Assembly: GCF_014203095.1 (NCBI RefSeq)
Contig: NZ_JACHIG010000001.1
Span: 868,001-932,000, forward strand
Length of the DNA stretch: 64,000 nt
Source of the DNA: Prosthecobacter vanneervenii
Lineage (GTDB): Bacteria > Verrucomicrobiota > Verrucomicrobiia > Verrucomicrobiales > Verrucomicrobiaceae
Reading direction: 5' to 3'
Shown piece after piece: positions 30,915-38,230 of this stretch (its first letter is position 1; every line of letters begins with the position of its first letter). The notes beneath the pieces are model-generated. The model saw only the letters and a list, made by a program, of their open reading frames with translations. It did not search any database and was not told where the DNA came from. The position numbers were made by a program, and so were the translations under genes.

Positions 30915-33551
30915 TCACCCCTCCCCAGCTCCCCCGCCCACCGCCTCCCGCACCCTCTTTTCGATTTCTGCTTCAGGTAGTTCTAGGGCTTGGAGGAGGT
31001 CTATGTAGTTTCGAAAAGCTGCCTGAGAATTCGGATGCTCCATCCCCAGCCTGCGCACAAAGATTCCCACCGCCTGGCGCATCAGAGGCTCCGCCTGCGC
31101 CGACCTGTTTGTATCCTGGAACAACGTCGCAAGGTTGTTGAGATCGAGTGCGACATCGGGATGACCCGGGCCAAAGCTGACTTCGTCGATCTGCAAGGCA
31201 CGGCGCATCAGCGACTCAGCTTCCGCCATACGGTTTGTGACCAGGAGCAACCCTGCAAGATTGTTGAGGCCAATGGCTACTGCGGGATGAGCCGGACCAT
31301 AGTTGTCCTCATTTATTTTCAGAGCCCGGCGCATCAGCGGCTCAGCCTCCGACTGCCGATCCGTTTCCTGTAGTAATCTTGCGAGATTATTGAGGCGGAT
31401 GGCGACACTGGGATTATCCGGGCCAAAGCTGGCCTCATCGATCTGCAAGGCCCGGCGCATCAGCGGCTCGGCCTCCTCCAGCCGGTTCGTAGCCTGGAAC
31501 AACTGCGCTAGGTTATTGAGGCGGATGGAGACTTGGGTATGATCCGGGCCAAAGCTAGCCTCATCGATCTGCAAGGCCCGATTCATCAACAACTCGGCCT
31601 CCGCCATTTGGTTCATGTCCAGCAGCAATGTAGAAAGATTGTTGAGTCTCGTAGCGACTACTGGATGGTTCGGGCCGAAATTGGCCTCATCAAGCTGCAA
31701 GGCCCGACGTATCAGCGGCTCGGCCTGTGCATACAGTGATTTGGTGTCCAGCAGTAGAGACAGGCAACTCAGCAACCACGACAGCCTCTCTGGCGCAGGT
31801 TCATCCGACGCATAATAGCAAAGAGCCTGTGCATGAGACATTAGCGGATTCCACTTCTTCCAGGTTTGAACATCCTGCGGATCACCTGGGCAGCCTAAAT
31901 TCATAAGCCGAATACCCAAATCCAGCGCCGCAGCACGCTTCGCCACACCACCACTGAGCCTTGTCACCTCCTGCACCAAGCGATGAATCTTGAAACGGGG
32001 CGGATCATCTCTGTAGCGTGTGATCAGTCCCAGCTTGTCCATCTGCGCGAGTGCCTGGCGGGCACTACGCAGCAGGGCCTTGTCTTGCTCATCCGCACCC
32101 GGCGCAGCCTCCACCAGAAACTCCGGAATGGGTTCGGGCGCGTAGTGGGAGAAGACGAGCAGCCAGAGGCGGGCGTCTTCGGTGAGCTGGTCAAAGCTGG
32201 TCTTCCAGGTGATGAGGACGGGACGCGGTGCTTTTTTAATGGGACGCTCGTAGGGGATACTGTGGTCATTGAACCACCCCAGCAACTCGAGCGTTTGCTC
32301 TTTGTCTTTATAGGTGGTCAGGTACTGGGCCAGGGTGCAGGCGTTTTCATTGATGTAGCCAGCGGCCTGATGCAGCGCCAGGGGCAGGCCCTCCATCTGT
32401 TCGGCCAGGGTGCGGGCCTGGGTGTCGTCATCGGCGGTCTTGCGGCGGTGCCTGTCCGTGAGCTGCAGCAGCAGGTCGGCGCCGTCCTCGGTGCTCAGCA
32501 CGGAGAGGTCCAGAGAGTCCACCTGATTCGACCAATGATGCAGACGGGAGGTAATGAGCACATGGCCGTGGCGGAGCTGGTCAAAGTGCGTGGTCAGCGC
32601 CGCTGCGGCTTTCTCATCATCCACATTGTCCACGATCAGCAGCCAGCCCTTGTGCGTAGCCAGCCAGCGCAAGGCGATTTGTGCCCGCTTTTCTTCCTCA
32701 TTCGGCAGGTCCTTGTCCAACGACAGCCCCTTCACTTCGCACAAGCTCGCTAGGCTAGACTGCAACTTCTGCGGAGTGTCACCACCAACAAACAGCAGCG
32801 CGCTATACTCTGCCCGGTGCCGGTGCGCATACTCCACGGCGGCATGGGTCTTGCCCAGACCGCCCAGCCCCTCCGCCACCGTGGCCGCAGGCTGCTGCTG
32901 CCGCCTCATCGACTGCGTGATGGCCGTGGCATGTGTCTGCTTGAGCAGCGAAGCACGCAGATCCTTCAAGAACTCCTCCCGCCCCACAAACGTCTGACCG
33001 ATATACCCGCCGGGTAGATTGGAGGGAGGCGGGGCTATGCCTGTGACCTCGCGGCTCAGTTCCCTCGAAAGCACTGCCGCCGCATCCGCGATACGACTCT
33101 GGTCTGGCAGTTCGGCCATGAGCTTGAGCAGATCGGCAAGATCCCAGGATTCGATGCCGGGGCCGTTGGCTGGCTGCTCAAAGGCCTTGGGCACGGAAGG
33201 CTTTTCGGGAAGAAGGAAGAAGATGATGATGCGATCAAACTTTCCCCCCAACTGATGCTGAATGGCTTTCTTTGCTGTCTCTGTGATCTTGCTTCCCGCA
33301 TTTTGATTGGTCACCTGCACGGCGATGCGGAGAGTGGCATCGCCGAGGTCTGCTGCGGGATAATTGGACTGCTCGGTATTCAGGTTCACCAGCTCCCAGC
33401 CCATCAGGGCATTGAAGAACCTCTTCATGACCGACTCCAGCCAGTGATTGGCATCGTTGTGCCCCGCCCGTGTGCGCGCTTTCAACTGATCAGCAAGAAC
33501 ACCGAGCTGGTCGCAGATGGCTTGTGCTTGTAGCTGATGCGGAAATGGCAT
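30915..33551 (-). CDS. STAND NTPase: SMEK-like N-terminus, NB-ARC, TPR (candidate antiphage sensor)
   Basis: 878 aa. Residues about 1-140 resemble the SMEK-type N-terminal domain of bacterial STAND proteins (ESVMKRFFNALMGWELVNLN, YPAADLGDATLRIAVQVTNQ). The D-x(n)-QVT pattern recalls a restriction-endonuclease-like core, possibly degenerate. An NB-ARC ATPase follows, with Walker A GLGGLGKT (228-235), Walker B GWLLIVDNVDD (about 302-312), an RSR-like HVLITSRLHHW and GLPLALHQAAGYI. From about 600 there are six 42-residue kinesin-light-chain-type TPRs (FGPDHP.VA..LNNLA). Known relatives oligomerise after ligand sensing and trigger an effector. The gene stands alone on its strand in an accessory region. 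Confidence 0.8.
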   Translation of the reverse strand: MPFPHQLQAQAICDQLGVLADQLKARTRAGHNDANHWLESVMKRFFNALMGWELVNLNTEQSNYPAADLGDATLRIAVQVTNQNAGSKITETAKKAIQHQLGGKFDRIIIFFLLPEKPSVPKAFEQPANGPGIESWDLADLLKLMAELPDQSRIADAAAVLSRELSREVTGIAPPPSNLPGGYIGQTFVGREEFLKDLRASLLKQTHATAITQSMRRQQQPAATVAEGLGGLGKTHAAVEYAHRHRAEYSALLFVGGDTPQKLQSSLASLCEVKGLSLDKDLPNEEEKRAQIALRWLATHKGWLLIVDNVDDEKAAAALTTHFDQLRHGHVLITSRLHHWSNQVDSLDLSVLSTEDGADLLLQLTDRHRRKTADDDTQARTLAEQMEGLPLALHQAAGYINENACTLAQYLTTYKDKEQTLELLGWFNDHSIPYERPIKKAPRPVLITWKTSFDQLTEDARLWLLVFSHYAPEPIPEFLVEAAPGADEQDKALLRSARQALAQMDKLGLITRYRDDPPRFKIHRLVQEVTRLSGGVAKRAAALDLGIRLMNLGCPGDPQDVQTWKKWNPLMSHAQALCYYASDEPAPERLSWLLSCLSLLLDTKSLYAQAEPLIRRALQLDEANFGPNHPVVATRLNNLSTLLLDMNQMAEAELLMNRALQIDEASFGPDHTQVSIRLNNLAQLFQATNRLEEAEPLMRRALQIDEASFGPDNPSVAIRLNNLARLLQETDRQSEAEPLMRRALKINEDNYGPAHPAVAIGLNNLAGLLLVTNRMAEAESLMRRALQIDEVSFGPGHPDVALDLNNLATLFQDTNRSAQAEPLMRQAVGIFVRRLGMEHPNSQAAFRNYIDLLQALELPEAEIEKRVREAVGGGAGEG

Positions 33552-34045
33552 GAACGGCTATTCTCTGGGAATGCAGAGCGGGACTGCACCGGCAGCACAT
33601 CGCTCAGCACCCCACCCAAGCCCGGCGCGGTGATTTGGCGAGCGGAAATCAGCGTAGTCGGGAACTTTAGGCGGTGTCTTCGTCCATCGATGGGATTTGT
33701 GCGCTCGGCGGAAGTGGCCTGCCGCTCACCGCTCCAAGGACGGCGCACTTTTTTGATCGCCTGCGACGCGACAGACCCGAAATCACGGACCCGACGCAGC
33801 GGTTCCCTACCATTCCTTTCACGTGACGCACCGCGCAAGCTGGTAGGGACGCGCTGCGCCGTGTCCCTGGAATCCTTCGTCCCAGCACGTTCTGCTGTCC
33901 CGTTCACTCTCACCCTTTCCAGAAGCCCCTCCTTCAACGCCTCCCCGAAGGCTGCTGCACCCTGCCGTACTGCCTCTTGATTTGCTCGGCGTGGCAGGAA
34001 TGGTGCGGGCTCAGGATACCCAACCACACTCTCCCCTTCCCTTTC
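33552..34045. other. Gene-less stretch upstream of ThuA
   Basis: About 490 bases between the divergent STAND and ThuA genes. It contains the inverted GGTAGG pair at 33785-33869; nothing else was recognised. Confidence 0.5.
33785..33869. repeat. GGTAGG hairpin repeats, copies 7 and 8 (inverted pair)
   Basis: Minus-strand GGTAGGGAACCGCTGCGTCGG at 33785-33812 and plus-strand GGTAGGGACGCGCTGCGCCG at 33842-33866. Spacing and text resemble the pair at 26776-26894. The stem of copy 7 is imperfect. Confidence 0.7.
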
Positions 34046-35020
34046 ATGAAGCCGCTTCATCTGCTCGCTCTGTTTCTCGCCGCCGCTGCATCTCTCCAGG
34101 CCGTCACGCCGGATGGGAAGAAGAAGCTGGTGCTGATCGCCGGAAAGCCCTCGCACCCGGCGGGCATGCATGAATTCCGCGCAGGAACCATCCTGCTGGA
34201 AAAGTGCCTGAAAAGCGTGCCGAATCTGGTGGTGGACCGCCATGAGATGGGCTGGGTCAGCGATGAAAAGACCTTTGCCGATGCGGATGCCGTGGTGATC
34301 TACGCCGATGGCGGCGGCAAGCACCCTGCCGTGGTGGACGGGCATCTGGAGACGCTGCGCGGCCTGGTGGCCAAGGGCGTGGGCTTTGGCTGCATGCACT
34401 ACGGAGTCGAAGTCGTAGCCGGTCAGGCGGGCAAGGAATTCCAGGAGTGGCTGGGCGGACACTATGAGAATGCGTATTCCTGCAACCCGATCTGGGACGC
34501 AAACTACACTCAGCTGCCGCAGCACCCCATCACGAATGGCGTGCAGCCTTTCACCACCAAGGACGAGTGGTACATCCACATGCGCTTCCGCCCGGCCTTT
34601 GGTCATGGCGACAAGCCGGCCACGGATGGCGCGGCGAAGTTTGTGCCCATCCTGGTGGCACCTCCGAGCGATGCCACCCGCGACGGCCCCTACGTGGCCC
34701 CCAAGGGCCCCTACCCGCACATCCAGGCGGAAAAGGGCACGCCTGAGACCATGATGTGGACCGTGGAGCGCACCGATGGCGGTCGCGGCTTTGGCTTCAC
34801 CGGCGGTCACTTCCATGCCAACTGGGGCAATGACAACGTGCGCAAGGCCGTGCTGAACGCCCTGCTGTGGGTCACCAAGGTGGACGTGCCTGAGAAGGGC
34901 GTGGAATCGAAGGTCACTGAAGAGGAGCTGGCGCAAAATCTGGACCCCAAGCCCGCGCCGAAGCCCAAGAGTGCCGCACTGGAAACACCCCGCGTGTTTG
35001 AGCGCGTGGCCGCACGCTGA
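34046..35020 (+). CDS. Exported ThuA-domain protein
   Basis: 324 aa with signal peptide MKPLHLLALFLAAAASLQA (start at 34046). The ThuA/class I glutamine amidotransferase-like fold is shown by KKLVLIAGKPSHPAGMHEFR, DADAVVIYADGGGKHPAVVD, GVGFGCMHYGVEV, GQAGKEFQEWLGGHYEN, TKDEWYIHMRF and RGFGFTGGHFHANWGNDNVR. The Cys of GCMHYG corresponds to the nucleophile-elbow position. ThuA is linked to trehalose/sucrose use in rhizobia, and in this phylum exported ThuA proteins are numerous and often tied to carbohydrate turnover. Exact reaction unknown. It is monocistronic, with a terminator at 35052. Confidence 0.85.
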   Translation: MKPLHLLALFLAAAASLQAVTPDGKKKLVLIAGKPSHPAGMHEFRAGTILLEKCLKSVPNLVVDRHEMGWVSDEKTFADADAVVIYADGGGKHPAVVDGHLETLRGLVAKGVGFGCMHYGVEVVAGQAGKEFQEWLGGHYENAYSCNPIWDANYTQLPQHPITNGVQPFTTKDEWYIHMRFRPAFGHGDKPATDGAAKFVPILVAPPSDATRDGPYVAPKGPYPHIQAEKGTPETMMWTVERTDGGRGFGFTGGHFHANWGNDNVRKAVLNALLWVTKVDVPEKGVESKVTEEELAQNLDPKPAPKPKSAALETPRVFERVAAR

Positions 35021-35051
35021 GGATGCCGATGCCACAAGATGGCAGCAAGCG

Positions 35052-35090
35052 AGCGCCGGATGCCTGAGTGCAGCCCGGCGCTTTTTTTTT
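35052..35090 (+). terminator. Intrinsic terminator of the ThuA gene
   Basis: AGCGCCGG and CCGGCGCT form an 8-bp stem with a 15-base loop, followed by nine T. Confidence 0.9.
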
Positions 35091-35112
35091 GCGCGGGGGA
35101 GCTGGGTTTTAG

Positions 35113-35159
35113 AGTGGTCCGCACAACGCGAAGCCAGCCGAAGGCAATCCTCTGTGCGG
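35113..35159 (+). repeat. 47-bp perfect inverted repeat, left arm
   Basis: AGTGGTCCGCACAACGCGAA onward to CTCTGTGCGG. It is matched base for base in inverse orientation at 35783-35829, giving a 717-bp unit. Confidence 0.9.
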
Positions 35160-35180
35160 TGCGCAAGCTCCCCGATGAAT

Positions 35181-35207
35181 AATACCACTGGCAGTTGAAA
35201 ACGAGTC
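35181..35207 (-). repeat. Short GACTCGTTTT...GGTATT repeat (reverse)
   Basis: The reverse complement matches 13095-13122 apart from two or three differences. It lies just inside the 47-bp inverted repeat. Confidence 0.55.
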
Positions 35208-35351
35208 TTCACAGGATCACAGACTCAGAGTCTTCCTCGGATAACAAGTGGAATGGCTGGTCCGCTATCTTGGATCGTGGGATGGGTGTGGCGATAGCCC
35301 GTAAGTGCATGAGCGTGACGCAGGTTCTGGGGCCTGAAAGCGCAGCGTCCC

Positions 35352-35592
35352 ATTTGGAGTGCGGTCGAGCAGTGAGGAACGAACAAAGCTACCGCTTTGA
35401 TTCGCTTCGCTCACCCTACGGGCTCCTTTCAGTCGTCTGTTTGCCTTCGGCTATCTCCGCTACGCTCCGGTTCGCTTCGCTCGGCTCCGCAGGCCGGACA
35501 GCTGGCTGAGGCCGAAGAACCTTCACGACCCCGCGAAAGCGGTGGCTCCGATGCAGGCCTGCGCCTTGCATCTGCGCGACCGCACTCCAAAT
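35352..35592. repeat. GGAGTGCGG inverted-end repeat, copy H
   Basis: Left arm ATTTGGAGTGCGGTCGAGCA to AGCTACCGCTTT; right arm GAAAGCGGTGGCTCCGATGC to CGCACTCCAAAT. The core starts like B/C (TCGC.TCGCTCACCCTACGG) and then diverges. It lies inside the 717-bp unit bounded by the 47-bp inverted repeats. Confidence 0.8.
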
Positions 35593-35627
35593 CCAGATGC
35601 ACGCCATGCCTGCGGCGACAGAATTGC

Positions 35628-35656
35628 AGACCCGTTTTCAAGGACTCGTGGTATAA
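35628..35656 (+). repeat. Short AGACCCGTTTT...GTGGTATAAG repeat
   Basis: Close copy of 18228-18256, lying after copy H and before the right 47-bp arm. Confidence 0.6.
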
Positions 35657-35782
35657 GTCCAGCATCCACCTGCGCAGAATCCAGCGGCCTCCCTCTGATG
35701 ATGGGCCCCATGCTCTCAACGCGAGCTGGTGCAAGTGACGCTCGAAAGCTCTTCTCAAAAAGGGAGAAATGGGCTGTCCGTG

Positions 35783-35829
35783 CCGCACAGAGGATTGCCT
35801 TCGGCTGGCTTCGCGTTGTGCGGACCACT
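35783..35829 (-). repeat. 47-bp perfect inverted repeat, right arm
   Basis: Exact inverse of 35113-35159. The segment between the arms (about 620 bases) has no gene. The whole gap 35021-36005 is gene-less apart from the terminator and these repeats. Confidence 0.9.
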
Positions 35830-36005
35830 TTGCTGGCGCCTTGTTCGCGCGCGCTGCGCCAGGTTTCCGTGCTGTGCAGTGCCATGGCATGTCGTGCTAT
35901 GAGATGGCATTTTTCCACCTGCCGTGCGTGCGTTGCGGAAAACAAAACGCCACGGCATCGCTGCACGTGGCGCTCGGCTATGAAGAAGGCGGGGGCGGGA
36001 TCAGC

Positions 36006-38051
36006 TCAGAGGTATTTCTTGGTGAAGAGCGTGCGCTGGAAGGAGGCGAGGCGCTCCAGGATGGTCTTCAGGGACTGCTGCTGCTGGTCGATCATGCCAA
36101 ACTGCTGGGGCTCGGAGAGCTTGAGGTTTTCGCACTGTGCATTGATGCGCTCCACGGCGATCTTGAGCTCCTTGAGCTTCTGCGTCAGCTCGGGGGTGAT
36201 GCGGCTTTCCTTGACGGTGTTGCCGAGGATCTCGCATTCGCGGGAGAGGTAGGCCACGGCGTCTGGCAGGGCCCTGCTGCCGCCCACCAGGGTGCCGGTG
36301 CTGCTGTCCACGCGGGGCTTGGAGGCCAGGCCGGGGCGGCGCGGCACCACGGACTGCGGCTCGGCAGGCAGGCCGCCATTGCGTGCATCGATGATGGTGG
36401 GCGTGATGAAGAGCATGAGGCTCTTGTGGTTCTTGCTGCGGCTCTTGTAGTCAAAGAGCCATTTCAGGCCGGGGATCTTGCTCAGGAAGGGCACGCCGGT
36501 CTGCGCTTCCTTCTCTGTGGCCTCATCCAGGCCGCCCACGGCCACGGTGTAGCCGGATTCGATCTCCACGGGGGCATTGTACACGCGGGAGGAGGCCACC
36601 GGGTAGGGATTGCCGGAGATGACCTGGGAGCCGATGATGCTGGAGACGGTCACGGCCATGTTCAGCAGCACCTTGTCCGACTGCATGCGCTTGGGCAGGA
36701 TGTTGAGCACGGTGCCGATGGGCAGGTAGGCCACCTTGGTGGTGGTGGTGGCGCCGGTGGAGCCGGAGCTGGCGGTGGAGCTGGCATCGAGCACGGGCTG
36801 GTTGACCACGGCGCGGATGGCCACCTCTCGGTTGCTCAGCGTGACCATGCGCGGGTAGGAGGTGGTATTGGTCTCCTGGTCCTGCATGAGCGCACGCAGC
36901 TTCAGGTTCACGTCCTGCGCGCTGAGGATGCTGGTCATGGGGAAGGAGTTGTGCGCCATCTGGTTCACGTTAAAGACCTCCAGCAGCGACTGCACAGAGG
37001 TGGCGTAGCCGCCGGTGGTGGGCGTGTTGTTGTACTTGATGGTGGTGGTGGGCAGGCCGGTGGTGGTGTCCACGGTGGTGTTGGACTCCGTCACCTGGCG
37101 GAATGTGCCGCCGCTGCCCAGCGTGGAGCTCCAGTCCATGCCAAACTCACGCGAGGGGTCGCGCGAGGTCTCGATAAACTTCACCTCGATGGCGATGAGG
37201 GACTGCGGCTTGTCCGCAGCGGACAGAAAGCCCTCCACCCACATGTGCTGCAGGCGTGTGGCCACGATGTAGAGGGTGTTGGAGTCGGATTTCCAGATGA
37301 CCTTGGGCTTGCGCACGGAGCTGAGTTCATTCGAGTTCATGGCGCGGGCCTCATCCAGCGCACCGCCGCCCATGCCTGCGCCCCCTGCACCGGCCGCGAT
37401 GCCAGGGATGCCGGCACCACCGCCGCCCATGGCGGCTGCGCCTTCTGCCTCCTCCGGGCCCAGGCCCAGCAGGGCGCGGATGTCATTGACGACCTCGCTG
37501 CGCTTGACCTCAAAGGCCTGGCTGGTGCCCTGCAGGTCCATGCCGGTGGCGGCGCTGCTGATGGCCCCGGTCCTCATGGAGGTGGTGCCGGAGGAGGACA
37601 CGCGCTCCACCATTTCCACGGCGTTGTTTTTGATCTCATAGGACTTGCCGATGAGCTCACGGTCGTCCGCCGGGCGGATGTACCAGATGCCATGGTCTGG
37701 TATGATGGCGAGCCCGTTGGCCTTGCACAGCGTCTCCAGCACCTGGAAGGGGCTGGCCTTGATGGAAAAGGTGATGAGCTTGCTGCCTTCGGCGCTGTCG
37801 TCCGGCAGGGAAAAGAAGGAGATGCCCGCATCGGTGGCCAGAAAGCGCAGTACGTCGCTCAGCATGGCTTTGGAAAAGTCATACTGCTGTGGCGCGGCGA
37901 TTCTGAGCTTGCCTGCTTCCGCCTCATACTCAGGGGATAACAGCTGGGCGGCGTTGGAGTTGAACTGGGCGCGCAGAGAGCTTCCTGCGAAGGCTGCCAG
38001 AGCTAGGCAGAGCAGGAGTTTTAGCTGGAACAAAGCATGAAATTGGCGCAT
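36006..38051 (-). CDS. Secretin (GspD/PilQ family outer-membrane channel)
   Basis: 681 aa. The start at 38051 gives signal peptide LLLCLALAAFAGSSLRA. An STN/N-domain (FSKAMLSDVLRFLATDAGIS, then KASPFQVLETLCKANGLAII) leads to a Gly/Ala-rich linker, an N1/N3-like ring domain (VIWKSDSNTLYIVATRLQHM) and the secretin barrel (VNLKLRALMQDQETNTTSYP, EIESGYTVAVGGLDEATEKE, VPFLSKIPGLKWLFDYKSRS, LMLFITPTII). The last ~100 residues form a coiled-coil-like tail (SRITPELTQKLKELKIAVER) beyond the barrel. It should form the outer-membrane pore of the pilus-like system encoded divergently from 38231. Prosthetic lipoprotein/pilotin not seen. Confidence 0.9.
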   Translation of the reverse strand: MRQFHALFQLKLLLCLALAAFAGSSLRAQFNSNAAQLLSPEYEAEAGKLRIAAPQQYDFSKAMLSDVLRFLATDAGISFFSLPDDSAEGSKLITFSIKASPFQVLETLCKANGLAIIPDHGIWYIRPADDRELIGKSYEIKNNAVEMVERVSSSGTTSMRTGAISSAATGMDLQGTSQAFEVKRSEVVNDIRALLGLGPEEAEGAAAMGGGGAGIPGIAAGAGGAGMGGGALDEARAMNSNELSSVRKPKVIWKSDSNTLYIVATRLQHMWVEGFLSAADKPQSLIAIEVKFIETSRDPSREFGMDWSSTLGSGGTFRQVTESNTTVDTTTGLPTTTIKYNNTPTTGGYATSVQSLLEVFNVNQMAHNSFPMTSILSAQDVNLKLRALMQDQETNTTSYPRMVTLSNREVAIRAVVNQPVLDASSTASSGSTGATTTTKVAYLPIGTVLNILPKRMQSDKVLLNMAVTVSSIIGSQVISGNPYPVASSRVYNAPVEIESGYTVAVGGLDEATEKEAQTGVPFLSKIPGLKWLFDYKSRSKNHKSLMLFITPTIIDARNGGLPAEPQSVVPRRPGLASKPRVDSSTGTLVGGSRALPDAVAYLSRECEILGNTVKESRITPELTQKLKELKIAVERINAQCENLKLSEPQQFGMIDQQQQSLKTILERLASFQRTLFTKKYL

Positions 38052-38061
38052 AATTATGGAA

Positions 38062-38090
38062 ATTATACCTTCACTGGTCGAGCAAATCAA
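38062..38090 (-). promoter_or_regulatory. Sigma70-type promoter of the secretin gene
   Basis: Minus strand: TTGATT, 17 bases, TATAAT, with the -10 only about ten bases from the start codon. The mRNA would have a very short or no leader. It lies in a 179-base AT-rich divergent spacer. Confidence 0.65.
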
Positions 38091-38148
38091 ATGACATTTA
38101 ACACTCCGTTGTCTTGATTTTATGATTTTAGCAAAATATTCAGGAGGA

Positions 38149-38176
38149 TTGACTGTTTTACGCCATTTTCTATAAT
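38149..38176 (+). promoter_or_regulatory. Sigma70-type promoter of the pilus-like operon
   Basis: TTGACT at 38149-38154, 16 bases, then a consensus TATAAT at 38171-38176, 54 bases before the ATG at 38231. Confidence 0.7.
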
Positions 38177-38230
38177 TTTCATATGTTTCGCCTTGAATTT
38201 AGGCAAGTTTAACTATTTAGTATCTGATTG

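Noticed and set aside
28134..33551. Prophage or complete integrative element
   Set aside because: Only HTH, DUF3987 and a STAND NTPase are present; no integrase, capsid, portal, terminase or conjugation gene was seen.
35769..37940. Long plus-strand open frame across the secretin gene
   Set aside because: It is antisense to a full secretin with all family motifs; the product is His/Gly-rich and begins in repeat DNA.
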